This document shows, one piece after another, positions 15,841 through 24,493 of a stretch of DNA of 64,000 nt (positions within the stretch are counted from its first letter, which is position 1; every line of letters starts with the position of its first letter). The position numbers and the translations under genes were made by a program. The notes under the pieces are model-generated. The model was not told where the DNA came from. It was given only the letters and a program-made list of their open reading frames with translations, and did not search any database. The stretch is from Shimia_B sp038525525 (GTDB lineage: Bacteria; Pseudomonadota; Alphaproteobacteria; Rhodobacterales; Rhodobacteraceae). The stretch lies in assembly GCA_038525525.1 (NCBI GenBank), contig JBCBHO010000001.1, forward strand, positions 1,018,061 to 1,082,060. Direction: 5' to 3'.

Positions 15841-17296
15841 GTGAGGCGGCGGGATACGCGTCGCCCCCGTCATTTGCAACCCCATTGTTGGCCAGTTTCA
15901 CACCTGTCAGGGTGATCTCCTGCGCGGCCTCCGCCTTGGGCAGACAGATCGAGAAAACGGTGCCTTCGGGGCCCGTCTTTTCGAGTTTGAGCTCCCCGCC
16001 ATGGCCGCGGATGAGCTCGGCGGCAATGGCAAGCCCGAGCCCCGATCCGCCTTTACGCGCGCCCCCGGCGAAGGGGGTGAAGAGCTTCTCCTGCGCCTTC
16101 GGCGGCAGGCCAGGGCCATCATCGCTCACGCGGATCCACCAGTTTTCATCGTCCTCGCAGGCGCTCAGGGTGATCATGCCGGGCTGACCCACCTGCTCCA
16201 GCGCCTGCCGAGCATTGCGCGACAGGTTTCCGATGACACGGTAGAGCTGCTCTGGATCGGCCCGGAGCATCATGCCTTGCGGGATATCGGCCACGAAGGC
16301 CACCTCGCTCTGAGCGGCGAGCCGCTCGCTCTCCATCAGGTCCTCGACCAGCGGTTCGAGCCCGAAACGCGCGAGCTTGGGCGGCGCCTCGTCGGCCTTG
16401 CCGAAGGTCAGCGTCGCCTCGCAGAGGCTCACCGCTCGCGAGATGGAATTCACGAGCTTGGGCGCGAGCCGCTTTACCAGCGGGTCTTCGGAGGTCTCGA
16501 TGCGGTCGGTGAAGAGCTGGGCAGAGGTCAGGATGTTGCGCAGGTCGTGATTGACCTTGGCCACCGCCTCGCCGAGCTGGGCCAGCCGATCCTTCTGCTT
16601 GAGCGAGCTCGTCAGGTCGGTCTGAAGCTGCAGAAGCGCGTCCTCGGCCTGCCGCAGTTCGCGCACGCCCGCGCCTGGCGTGATGATGTTGCGAGCATCC
16701 TCGGGCGCGCGGGAATAGCGGCGCATGGCCGAAACGACACCTTTGATGGGCACCACGAGCAGCCGCTGCACCGCCACGAAGAGCAGCACCGCCGTGAAGA
16801 TCGAGATCGCTGCCGAGAGCGCGAGGATCGTGAGCCCGTAATTGATCATCGCGGAGCGCAGCTCCTGCGTGCCCATGGTGATCTCGATGAGAAGGCCCGC
16901 CTCCTGCGTGGGGTTCCCGATGACGCGGATCACCCGCTCCTCGGTGTCAAAGAGGCAAATGAAGGCATCGCGGATCAGCTCCCACGCGCCCGGGTCGCGG
17001 ATGTCGTAGGTGGCGTAGATCGGCTGGATGACGGGCGAAGAGAGAACGAGCTGGCGCGCCTCGTCACGCCGGAGGACCACGTTGTAGACGCCCGCATTCT
17101 CAAGGAGCTCGGTCTCGAGATTGGGGGTGATGGTGTCTTCCGCCAGAAGGACGAGCGACGCGATCTGCGACCGCTCGATCCTTTGCAGCAGGAAATCCTC
17201 ACGGAACCGCGCGATCGAAGGAACGAAGATGAACACCTCCGCCAGCATCACGAAGATGATGGTCAGGATCAGGAAGCGTCCTGAAAGGGTGTTCAC
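15818..17296 (-). CDS. Membrane sensor histidine kinase, orphan
   Basis: The 492-residue protein has membrane helices at about 5-27 and 155-178, a periplasmic sensor between them, a HAMP region and a kinase core. His250 lies in KVNHDLRN, the N box is GNLSRNARQAL (357-366), and the G boxes are DDGPGLPP and GGSGLGLAIA. No response regulator is adjacent. The catalytic core ends near residue 453. The last 39 residues look unstructured, and the TAG stop lies inside the tRNA-Arg gene. Confidence 0.9.
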   Translation of the reverse strand: MNTLSGRFLILTIIFVMLAEVFIFVPSIARFREDFLLQRIERSQIASLVLLAEDTITPNLETELLENAGVYNVVLRRDEARQLVLSSPVIQPIYATYDIRDPGAWELIRDAFICLFDTEERVIRVIGNPTQEAGLLIEITMGTQELRSAMINYGLTILALSAAISIFTAVLLFVAVQRLLVVPIKGVVSAMRRYSRAPEDARNIITPGAGVRELRQAEDALLQLQTDLTSSLKQKDRLAQLGEAVAKVNHDLRNILTSAQLFTDRIETSEDPLVKRLAPKLVNSISRAVSLCEATLTFGKADEAPPKLARFGLEPLVEDLMESERLAAQSEVAFVADIPQGMMLRADPEQLYRVIGNLSRNARQALEQVGQPGMITLSACEDDENWWIRVSDDGPGLPPKAQEKLFTPFAGGARKGGSGLGLAIAAELIRGHGGELKLEKTGPEGTVFSICLPKAEAAQEITLTGVKLANNGVANDGGDAYPAASRTGSSVG

Positions 17297-17311
17297 CGTC
17301 GCTGTCTCCCG

Positions 17312-18787
17312 TCAGGGCAGCCACTTCTGCACGAAGCGCACCACTGTCTTTACCTTGTCGCTCCCGAAGAGCTTTGGAGAGAAATAGGCACTCGCGGCCC
17401 GTTTGTTAATCTCCGAAAGCGTCGGGTAAGGCAGGACGGTGTTCGAAATTGCCGTCATTTTCAGATTGTTGCCGATGGCCATGGCCCACATGGCGATGAG
17501 CTCGCCCGCCTGCTTGCCCACGATGGAGGCGCCCACGGGCCGGCCCTTGACGACCATGACCTTGATGAGGCCGTCGCCCGCGTTCTCGGCCACGGCGCGG
17601 TCGTTCTCGCCCGTCTCATAGCGCGCGACGAAGACGGCCATCTTGCCGAACTTCTTGATCGCCTGCGCCTCGGTGAGGCCCACCTGCGCTATCTCGGGGT
17701 CGGTGTAGGTGGCCCAGGGGATGTGGTCGGTCTTGGCCTTCGCCGGCAGGCCCAGCACGGCGGAGCGCACGACGATGCCCGCGTGGTAGCCCGCCAGATG
17801 GGTGAATTGCAGTCCGCCCGCGGCGTCTCCGATGGCATAGACCTTCTTGTTGGTGACCGAGCGCAGGTCCGCCCCCACCTTCACACCGCGCCGGTCATAG
17901 GTGACGCCCGCGGCCTCGAGGTTGAGCTTGTCGACATTGACCTTGCGGCCAACGGCCACGAGGAGATGGGTGCCGGTGACGTCGCCCTGGGAGGTCTTTA
18001 CGGTGACGGAGCCCGTGGCGCTCGACACCTCCTCGGCGGCGGCGCCTTCCATGATCTCGATCCCTTCGCCGCGCAGCTTCCGGAGCGCGATCTCTGCGAT
18101 CTCGGGGTCGTCCTTGCCCAGCGCCTTGCCCGCCTCGATGACGGTCACCTGGGAGCCCAGCCTACGATGGGCTTGCGCCATCTCGAGCCCGATGGGCCCC
18201 GCGCCGATGATCACGAGGTGCTCGGGCTTCTCGCGGAGATCGAAAATGTTCTCGTTCGTATAGTGCTCCACCGTGTCGAGACCGGGGATCGGCGGCACCA
18301 GGGGGCCTGATCCGGTGGCCACGATGATCCGGCGCGCCGTGATCTCGTAGGGGCCCGCCTCCACGCTGTCCTTGCCGGTGAAGCGGCCATATTCGCGGAT
18401 CACCTGCACGCCGAAGCCTTCAAATCGCTCCTGGCTGTCCATGGGGGCGATCTCGGCAATGGTGGCGGCCACGTGGTCCTTGGCGGCGGGGTAGGAAACC
18501 TCGGCCATCACCGGGCTCACGCCGAAGGGCTTGCCGGTTTCCATGGCGTGGGCCTGCTTGCCGGCGGCCAGCAGCGCTTTGGACGGCACGCAGCCGTAGT
18601 TCAGGCAGTCGCCGCCCATCTTGTGGCCCTCGAGCAGGATGACCTTGGCGCCCATCTGTGCGGCACCGGCCGCAACGGAGAGTCCGCCGGAGCCTGCGCC
18701 GATGATGAGGAGGTCGGCCGTGAGTTTCTCTTTCTTGGCCTGCGGAGCGGTGGCGGTGGCGGTGTCGATCTTGGATTGGTCGGTCAT
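17312..18787 (-). CDS. Pyridine nucleotide-disulfide oxidoreductase (mercuric reductase/Lpd-like)
   Basis: The 491-residue flavoprotein has an FAD-binding GAGSGG motif (30-35), the redox-active disulfide Cys61/Cys66 (GGDCLNYGCVPSK), the NAD-binding GAGPIGLEMA and a C-terminal dimer domain. In the C-terminal active-site segment the usual HAHPTLSE reads VLPYPTLSE, so the catalytic His is replaced. It therefore may not be a dihydrolipoyl dehydrogenase. The next gene upstream encodes a TVP38 membrane protein, a pair seen together or fused in other bacteria. I preferred ATG 18787 over TTG 18805. Confidence 0.88.
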   Translation of the reverse strand: MTDQSKIDTATATAPQAKKEKLTADLLIIGAGSGGLSVAAGAAQMGAKVILLEGHKMGGDCLNYGCVPSKALLAAGKQAHAMETGKPFGVSPVMAEVSYPAAKDHVAATIAEIAPMDSQERFEGFGVQVIREYGRFTGKDSVEAGPYEITARRIIVATGSGPLVPPIPGLDTVEHYTNENIFDLREKPEHLVIIGAGPIGLEMAQAHRRLGSQVTVIEAGKALGKDDPEIAEIALRKLRGEGIEIMEGAAAEEVSSATGSVTVKTSQGDVTGTHLLVAVGRKVNVDKLNLEAAGVTYDRRGVKVGADLRSVTNKKVYAIGDAAGGLQFTHLAGYHAGIVVRSAVLGLPAKAKTDHIPWATYTDPEIAQVGLTEAQAIKKFGKMAVFVARYETGENDRAVAENAGDGLIKVMVVKGRPVGASIVGKQAGELIAMWAMAIGNNLKMTAISNTVLPYPTLSEINKRAASAYFSPKLFGSDKVKTVVRFVQKWLP

Positions 18788-18844
18788 GGGTCGGGGTCCT
18801 GACAAAGGGATTTCAAGGGAATGGCGGTGGACGTGCCCTGCGGC

Positions 18845-19588
18845 TCAGAGGGATTTCTTGCCGCGCACGGCCTTCACGATGATCGGGAGGACGGCGAGTG
18901 CCGCGAGGCCGAGGAGCGGCCCGAGGATAGGCCAGGTGAAGATGATGCCGAGATCGGGCGTCTCACCGCGGGCGAAGACATCCGAGAGGCCTGCGCCGAT
19001 GGAGGTGTAGACCACCGCGCCTGGCAGAATGCCGAAGAACGTGCCGACGACGTATTTCCAGAGCGGCACACCCACGACGGAGAGCGCAAGGTTGGACACG
19101 AAGAAGGGGAAGATCGGCAAGAGGCGCACGAGGAAGAGCGTCTCCCACTGGTTCTCGTCGATGCCCGCCTTGATGCGGCCCATGACGCCCTTCGATTCGG
19201 CTAGCTTTTTCTCGGCGGCCTCGCCGAAGCCGTAGCGCGCGGCCATGAAGGTCGCCGTCGCGCCGAGCGTGGCGGCGATCATGTTGAAGAGGGTGCCCGG
19301 GAAGAGCGCGAAGAGGAAGCCGCCGGTGATGGAGGCGATGGCCGCACCCGGCAGGGCAAAGGCGATGATGGCGGCGTAAGCGAGGATGAAAAGCAACGTG
19401 AGCAGGAAGAAATTCTCGTCCCGGAAGGCGAGCAGCGCCTCGCGGTTGTCGCGCAGCGTCTCGAAGCTGAGATACTCGCCGAGAAAGGTCACGCCGAGCA
19501 CGGCGACGATGGCGATGATGGCGAGGGGGGCGAAGCGCTTGAGCTTGGACTTCGGCGCAGCGGCGTCTGTGTGGGTCGTGTCGGACAT
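18845..19588 (-). CDS. TVP38/TMEM64 (DedA-like) membrane protein
   Basis: The 247-residue inner-membrane protein has about five to six helices and the family core: FALPGAAIASITGGFLFALFPGTLFN followed by RLLPIFPFFVSNLALSVVGVPLWKYVVGTFFGILPGAVVYTSIG. Family members are thought to move lipids or maintain envelope function. It is 57 bp upstream of the flavoprotein gene, and both starts are preceded by a near-identical GGNCCCCGACCC leader, so I treat them as one operon. Confidence 0.9.
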   Translation of the reverse strand: MSDTTHTDAAAPKSKLKRFAPLAIIAIVAVLGVTFLGEYLSFETLRDNREALLAFRDENFFLLTLLFILAYAAIIAFALPGAAIASITGGFLFALFPGTLFNMIAATLGATATFMAARYGFGEAAEKKLAESKGVMGRIKAGIDENQWETLFLVRLLPIFPFFVSNLALSVVGVPLWKYVVGTFFGILPGAVVYTSIGAGLSDVFARGETPDLGIIFTWPILGPLLGLAALAVLPIIVKAVRGKKSL

Positions 19589-19935
19589 GGGTCGGGGCCT
19601 TTTCGGGTGCGAGGCGCGGGTCGGGCGCCGGGAAGGGGTGTGATCAGGTGGGTATGCGTTCGTATGCGTCTGTTGAGACTGAATTGCGTTAATGGGGCTG
19701 AGAAACCTACCCCTCTCACGGGCCGTTGACCCCCTCCCTCGGAATGTTACAGAAATCATGGCTGACCATCGCCCTCGCCGCGCGATTTGTTGCAAACGGC
19801 GGCCGCAGGGCCCGGCGACATCCGTTTGACAGGCCTACGGCTTGGCGCTATTGCGCGGGCTTCAGTTACCCGGCTGCACCCGGGGCACCGCGTTGGGTGC
19901 CTTGCGCGGCGCAGCCCGCCAACGGAGACGAAGAG
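19589..19935. other. Divergent spacer upstream of rpmH
   Basis: This 347-bp stretch between the TVP38 gene and rpmH has no supported gene. Its right part holds the rpmH promoter. I saw no clear DnaA boxes or origin features although rpmH-rnpA often lie near the origin. Confidence 0.5.
19826..19854 (+). promoter_or_regulatory. Sigma-70 promoter of rpmH
   Basis: A perfect -35 TTGACA (19826-19831) and a -10 TATTGC (19849-19854) with 17-bp spacing lie 82 bp upstream of the rpmH start. It is the best sigma-70 match I noticed in the window. Confidence 0.75.
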
Positions 19936-20070
19936 ATGAAGCGGACGTTTCAACCCTCGAACCTGGTGCGCAAGCGCCGCCACGGCTTCCGCGCGCGCAT
20001 GGCCACCAAGGCCGGCCGCAAGGTGCTCAACGCCCGCCGCGCCCGCGGCCGGAAGTCGCTCAGCGCCTAA
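19936..20070 (+). CDS. rpmH: 50S ribosomal protein L34
   Basis: The 44-residue, very basic protein starts MKRTFQPSNLVRKRRHGFR, the invariant L34 sequence, and ends in RRARGRKSLSA. It heads the classical rpmH-rnpA-yidD group. The start is preceded by GGAGACGAAGAG. A consensus promoter lies upstream. Confidence 0.98.
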   Translation: MKRTFQPSNLVRKRRHGFRARMATKAGRKVLNARRARGRKSLSA

Positions 20071-20123
20071 TCCGACACGCCTCGGCGGTGTCATGGAGGC
20101 CCTGCGGATGCGGGGCCTTTGTC

Positions 20124-20486
20124 ATGTCTGACATCCGGATTCTCAAGCAACGCGCGGACTTCCTGCGCGCGGCGAAGGCGCGCCACACGCGGAGCCCGAG
20201 CTTCGTGCTCCAGGGGCGTGCCCGCGGTCCGGAGGAGGTGCCCGAAGCGGGCGCCGTGATCCGCGTGGGCTTCACCTGTTCCAAGAAGGTCGGCAACGCC
20301 GTTGCGCGGAACCGCGCCAAGCGCCGGCTGCGCGAGGCCGCGCGCGCGGTCCTGCCCGAGGCGGGACAGCCGGGATGGGACTACGTGCTCATCGGTCTGA
20401 GCGGGCGGACCGATGCCCGCCCCTGGCTGGTGCTGCTGGATGATCTGCGCCGCGCGCTCGCAATGTTGCACAATCCGCCGAGCTGA
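20124..20486 (+). CDS. rnpA: Ribonuclease P protein component
   Basis: This protein cofactor of RNase P helps the catalytic RNA trim the 5' leaders of pre-tRNAs. The 120-residue basic protein has the RNR motif NAVARNRAKRRLREA (about 64-78), the RNA-binding signature, preceded by FTCSKKVG. I chose the ATG at 20124, six residues before the family's conserved start. It lies 53 bp after rpmH. The RNase P RNA gene is not in this window. Confidence 0.95.
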   Translation: MSDIRILKQRADFLRAAKARHTRSPSFVLQGRARGPEEVPEAGAVIRVGFTCSKKVGNAVARNRAKRRLREAARAVLPEAGQPGWDYVLIGLSGRTDARPWLVLLDDLRRALAMLHNPPS

Positions 20487-20493
20487 GCGCCAA

Positions 20494-20538
20494 AAGGCTT
20501 TTTCGAAAAGCCTTGGTAAGAGTTTTGCGAAAACTCTT
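20494..20538 (+). repeat. Tandem stem-loops between rnpA and yidD
   Basis: Two 21-nt hairpins sit side by side: AAGGCTTTT-TCG-AAAAGCCTT (20494-20514) and AAGAGTTTT-GCG-AAAACTCTT (20518-20538). The flanking GCGCCAAAAG and CTTTTGCGC can also pair. The second ends in TTTT, so it may act as a partial terminator or processing site. Confidence 0.75.
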
Positions 20539-20590
20539 TTGCGCCCGCGGCGGCTCTTGCAGCGCTGGGGCGAGGAGATATCTTGAGGAG

Positions 20591-20815
20591 ATGTCGCCGC
20601 TCGCCGCGCTCATCGCGCTTCCCATCCGCTTCTACCGCCTCGTGCTCTCGCCGTGGCTCGGGCTCGAATGCCGGTTTCATCCCACATGTTCGGCCTACGC
20701 CCTCGAGGCGCTCGAAACCCATGGCGCGTTCAAAGGCAGCTGGCTGGCGATGAAGCGTATCGCGCGTTGCCACCCCTGGGGCGGGTCCGGGATCGACAAC
20801 GTTCCGCCGAAATAG
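20591..20815 (+). CDS. yidD: Membrane protein insertion efficiency factor YidD
   Basis: This small, amphipathic inner-membrane-associated protein helps YidC-dependent insertion. The 74-residue protein has the family core YRLVLSPWLGLECRFHPTCSAYALEALETHG and RIARCHPWGG with three conserved Cys. A GAGGAG at 20572-20577 is the likely ribosome site for the ATG at 20591. yidC itself is 4 kb downstream at 24786, so the usual rpmH-rnpA-yidD-yidC order is interrupted. Confidence 0.93.
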   Translation: MSPLAALIALPIRFYRLVLSPWLGLECRFHPTCSAYALEALETHGAFKGSWLAMKRIARCHPWGGSGIDNVPPK

Positions 20816-20899
20816 CCCGGCCCGCAGAATTGTCTTGGTCGGCTGGCGGGCGGCTGCTACTGCGTCCCCGCGGCCACGCCAGCACGGAAGGAGGCGACC

Positions 20900-20971
20900 A
20901 TGACAAAATTTGCAGTTCTCCTCCGCGGCGCGAGCCCGTCCTGGCGTTATCCCGGCGTGCGCTACACCTAG
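20900..20971 (+). CDS. Candidate 23-residue peptide with strong ribosome site
   Basis: ATG at 20900 follows a near-perfect Shine-Dalgarno (GAAGGAGG, spacing 6) and opens 23 codons ending in TAG. The peptide has a short hydrophobic stretch (FAVLL) and an aromatic, basic C-terminus (SWRYPGVRYT). A weak promoter-like pair lies upstream: TTGGTC at 20835-20840 and TACTGC at 20858-20863, spacing 17. I do not recognise it. The evidence is the ribosome site only. Confidence 0.4.
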   Translation: MTKFAVLLRGASPSWRYPGVRYT

Positions 20972-21120
20972 GATCCGCCCCCGCCTCTCCCGCTGAAGCG
21001 ATTGCCAGCGTCGAGGGGCCCTTCACCCACCATCGGAACCGGTAACGCGCAGGCCCCAGCCTCCGCCACCTCTCCCATTTTCAGAAGGAACCGCCCCGTG
21101 TCCCGTGGGCGGGCATTGCC

Positions 21121-21339
21121 ATGACACGATTGGAAGATCTCTCGCCGGCCGCCCTTCTCGAGGCCGCCATCAAAGCAAACGGCCCCTGGGTCGTGCTGCG
21201 CGCGCTCCTGGCCACCCGGCGCCGCCGCGTCCGGGTGCCGCGCATCCTCCCGGCAGATCAGCTGCCGAACCATCTCCGGCGGGATGTCGGCCTCCCGGCC
21301 CGCGAGCCGCCGCCGCGGCCGCCGGATCTGATGCGGTAG
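21121..21339 (+). CDS. Small basic protein, possibly DUF1127-like
   Basis: The 72-residue product has an N-terminal helix (LSPAALLEAAIKANGPWVVLRALL), a basic stretch TRRRRVRV, then DQLPNHLRRDVGLP, which resembles the L-x-D-x-G-L segment of DUF1127 proteins, and a Pro-rich end. No Shine-Dalgarno sequence is obvious and a GC hairpin covers the upstream region. I take it as a likely small gene of unknown function. Confidence 0.5.
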   Translation: MTRLEDLSPAALLEAAIKANGPWVVLRALLATRRRRVRVPRILPADQLPNHLRRDVGLPAREPPPRPPDLMR

Positions 21340-21382
21340 GTCCATGGCTCCGCGCCCGGCCCCGAGGGCGCGGTGCGGAGCC

Positions 21383-21919
21383 TCACTCCTTCTCGAAGGT
21401 GATCGTCACCGCGCCGATATCGACGCCGAAGCGCTTCATGTAGGCGATGTTGAGGAGCCGGTCTTCGCTCAGGAGCCACATCCAGTCGTCGAAGCTCACC
21501 GTGAGCGTCTCCACGGACCCGTCCGCGGCCGGGATCGGCAGATCGATCGTGTAGCGCCAATTAAAGACGTCGCCACGCTCTTCGCCGGTGGCCACGCCCT
21601 CGACGCCGGGCGCGGTGCCTTCCCACGTCTCGGACCCGGTCTTCACGAGCGTCCAGATGCGCTGCTCGGTGGCGCCGTCCTCGTAGACGAAGTCTTCCAC
21701 GAGGGTGAGCGTCTCGCCGTCCCAGTTCCCCTCGATGACGACCTCGAAGCGCCGCCGCACCGTCCCGAAGACATCCTGGAACTGGCCATAGGCCACGAGC
21801 CGCCCCTCGAAGAACTCCTCGAGATTGAGCTCCCGGTCCGACAGCTTGGGGTCATCGAGGCTCGGCTTGCCGGTACAGGCAGCGAGGAGGAAGGCGGCGC
21901 AGAGGAGGATGTATCGCAT
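21383..21919 (-). CDS. DUF3833-family lipoprotein
   Basis: The 178-residue protein has a lipoprotein signal with lipobox LLAAC (Cys near residue 15), so it is predicted to be anchored in the envelope by lipid. The rest, FFEGRLVAYGQFQDVFGTVRRRFEV and DWMWLL near the end, matches DUF3833, a family of unknown role. I chose the ATG at 21919 because it begins the signal peptide. It is divergent from ttcA with about 60 bp between. Confidence 0.82.
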   Translation of the reverse strand: MRYILLCAAFLLAACTGKPSLDDPKLSDRELNLEEFFEGRLVAYGQFQDVFGTVRRRFEVVIEGNWDGETLTLVEDFVYEDGATEQRIWTLVKTGSETWEGTAPGVEGVATGEERGDVFNWRYTIDLPIPAADGSVETLTVSFDDWMWLLSEDRLLNIAYMKRFGVDIGAVTITFEKE

Positions 21920-21980
21920 GTCCCTCTTACGCAGCGCGCGCCCCATTGGATTGCGCAGCGCGCTCTGGCATAGCGATGAC

Positions 21981-22808
21981 ATGCTCGACGATGCCAATGA
22001 GATCCACGCGCTCTTTCACGGGGCACCGAAGACCACGGAGTTCAAGAAGCTCCGCAAGCGGATCGTGCGCGACACGCGCAAGGCGATCGAGCAATACGGC
22101 ATGGTGGAGCGCGGCGCGCGCTGGCTCGTGTGCCTCTCCGGGGGCAAGGACAGCTACACGCTCCTGGCCGCCCTCACGGAGCTGCAATGGCGCGGCCTCC
22201 TGCCGGTGGACATCCTGGCCTGCAATCTCGACCAGGGGCAGCCGGGCTTCCCGGCGACGGTGCTGCCGGAGTTCCTCGAGAAGATGGGCGTGCCGCACCG
22301 GATCGAATACCAGGACACCTATTCCATCGTCATGGACAAGGTCCCCGCCGGGCGCACCTATTGTGCGCTCTGCTCGCGGCTCCGGCGCGGCAATCTCTAC
22401 CGCATCGCGCGCGAGGAGGGGTGTTCGGCGGTCGTGCTCGGCCATCACCGCGACGATATCCTCGAGACGTTCTTCATGAACCTCTTTCACGGCTCGCGCC
22501 TCGCCACGATGCCGCCGAAGCTTCTCAACGAGGAGGGTGATCTCTTCGTCTACCGGCCCCTCGCCCACGTGGCCGAGGCCGATTGCGAGGCATTTTCCAC
22601 GGCGATGAAGTATCCGATCATCCCCTGCGATCTCTGCGGCTCCCAGGACGGGCTCCAACGCCAGCAGGTAAAGGCGTTGATCGACGGCTGGGAGGCGAAC
22701 CATCCCGGGCGGCGCCAGAAGATGTTTCGCGCGCTCATGAATACGCGGCCCTCCCACCTGCTCGACCCCGCGCTCTTCGATTTCGAGGGCCTCGCCCGCC
22801 GGACCTGA
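21981..22808 (+). CDS. ttcA: tRNA 2-thiocytidine biosynthesis protein TtcA
   Basis: This ATP-dependent Fe-S enzyme thiolates C32 of some tRNAs. The 275-residue protein has the PP-loop SGGKDS (53-58) and the Cys pairs Cys128/Cys131 (YCALC) and Cys216/Cys219 (CDLC) used for the iron-sulfur cluster and catalysis. GHHRDDILETFFMNLFHG is characteristic. The ATG at 21981 gives the usual family length. Confidence 0.93.
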   Translation: MLDDANEIHALFHGAPKTTEFKKLRKRIVRDTRKAIEQYGMVERGARWLVCLSGGKDSYTLLAALTELQWRGLLPVDILACNLDQGQPGFPATVLPEFLEKMGVPHRIEYQDTYSIVMDKVPAGRTYCALCSRLRRGNLYRIAREEGCSAVVLGHHRDDILETFFMNLFHGSRLATMPPKLLNEEGDLFVYRPLAHVAEADCEAFSTAMKYPIIPCDLCGSQDGLQRQQVKALIDGWEANHPGRRQKMFRALMNTRPSHLLDPALFDFEGLARRT

Positions 22809-22930
22809 GCGCCCCGGGCCCAAATCCGCGCGCGCGCACGATTTGTTAACCTGACGCAGCGACAGTCGCCCCACGCGGGAGTCGGCAAGTGCCGCCGGTC
22901 GTTTCGCGCGTATCAGAGGGAGAGGGCAGC

Positions 22931-24493
22931 ATGGTCGCGCGCCGCAGCGAGGGCATCACGGGTCGGATGAGGCGCGTCGGAGGCGCGTTGCCCACCCTAC
23001 TCACCGGGCCGCAGGCGCTGGCCTTTCTCCCGGCCATATCCCTGGCGAGCTACTGGCTCGGCGGGGAGCAGGCGCTGATCGCCGCCGCGCTCGCCGTGCC
23101 GCTCGTGGTGGCGCTCCTTGGCATCCGCGTGACCGCACCCGCCTATCCCCCGGGCGGGGAGGACATGCTCAGTGATATCAACAGCCGCGACGCGCTCACC
23201 GACGTGCTCCAATCCTCGATCGGGCCCAGCGCGCAGGCCGGGCACACCTCGGTCTGCCTCGCGGTGGAGATCGACGATTTCAAGACGTTGGAAGAGCGCT
23301 ACGGCCGCAAGGCCGGAGAGGCGATCCTGAGCAAGACGGCGGAGCGCATAGCCGACAGCCTACGGGACTACGACATCATCTCGCGGGTGGATCCCGCCAC
23401 CTTCGCCGTGGCCATGCCGCCCTCGCGCAAATGCGATCTCGAGCTCGCCATCCAGCTCGCGGGCCGCCTGCAACAGGCCATCGAGGTGCCAGTGTCGGTG
23501 GATGCCTCCACCGTCTACATCACCTCCTCCATCGGGTTCTGCCTCTCCTCGCGCAGCCCCGGCGAGACGGGCACGGCCATGCTCGACGCCGCGCTTGCTG
23601 CCATGGTGGAGGCGCGGCGCAACGGACCCTCGGCCATCCGGGCGTTCACGCCCGAAATGCGCGCCCGCATCGAGGCGCGGCATTCGCTCATCGAGGAGGC
23701 CGCTGCCGCGCTCGATTCCGGCGATATCCACCCGTGGTTCCAGCCGCAGGTCTCCACCGAGACGGGGCGCGTGACCGGGTTCGAGGCGCTGGCCCGCTGG
23801 AAGCATGCCGAGCGTGGCCTCGTCTCGCCTGCGGAGTTCCTTCCCGCCATCGAGCAGGCCGGGCTGATGGAGCGGCTCGGGGAAGCCATGCTGTACCACG
23901 CGCTCACAGCGCTCAAGGATTGGGACAAGGCCGGGATCCGTGTGCCATCAGTAGGGGTCAATTTCTCGCCCGATGAGCTGCGCAATCCGAAGCTCGTGGA
24001 GAAGGTCAAATGGGAGCTCGACCGCTTCGAGATCGAGCCGGGCCGCCTGTCTATCGAGGTCCTCGAAAGCGTGGTGGCCAATTCCGACGACGATGTCGTG
24101 ACCCGCAACATCGCGGCACTGGCCGAGCTCGGCTGCATGATCGACCTCGACGATTTCGGCACCGGTCACGCCTCGATCTCCTCGATCCGCCGCTTCTCGG
24201 TGAACCGGATCAAGATAGACCGTTCCTTCGTGATGAAGGTGGACGAGGACCCCGAGCAGCAACGGATGATCGCCGCGATCCTCATGATGGCGGAGCGGCT
24301 CGGGCTCGAGACCCTGGCCGAGGGGGTGGAAAACATGGGCGAGCACGCCGTCCTCTCGCAGCTCGGCTGCGGGCATGTGCAGGGCTACGGCATCGCGCGG
24401 CCCATGCCATTTTCGGACACATTGAGCTGGATGGACCGCCACGAGCAGAAACTCGCGGGCGCCAACACGGCCGCGCGCCGCGCCGCCATCTGA
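22931..24493 (+). CDS. EAL-domain cyclic-di-GMP phosphodiesterase with degenerate GGDEF
   Basis: The 520-residue protein has two membrane helices (about 27-70), a GGDEF-like domain (about 90-220) and an EAL domain (about 250-500). In the GGDEF domain the active motif reads RVDPATF, so diguanylate cyclase activity is unlikely. The EAL domain keeps FEALARW, the metal/catalytic segments IEVLES, DDFGTG and KIDRSF, and ETLAEGVE, so it should hydrolyse c-di-GMP. A GTG at 22889 is an alternative start. A CtrA half-site-like GTTAACC lies at about 22845. Confidence 0.9.
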   Translation: MVARRSEGITGRMRRVGGALPTLLTGPQALAFLPAISLASYWLGGEQALIAAALAVPLVVALLGIRVTAPAYPPGGEDMLSDINSRDALTDVLQSSIGPSAQAGHTSVCLAVEIDDFKTLEERYGRKAGEAILSKTAERIADSLRDYDIISRVDPATFAVAMPPSRKCDLELAIQLAGRLQQAIEVPVSVDASTVYITSSIGFCLSSRSPGETGTAMLDAALAAMVEARRNGPSAIRAFTPEMRARIEARHSLIEEAAAALDSGDIHPWFQPQVSTETGRVTGFEALARWKHAERGLVSPAEFLPAIEQAGLMERLGEAMLYHALTALKDWDKAGIRVPSVGVNFSPDELRNPKLVEKVKWELDRFEIEPGRLSIEVLESVVANSDDDVVTRNIAALAELGCMIDLDDFGTGHASISSIRRFSVNRIKIDRSFVMKVDEDPEQQRMIAAILMMAERLGLETLAEGVENMGEHAVLSQLGCGHVQGYGIARPMPFSDTLSWMDRHEQKLAGANTAARRAAI

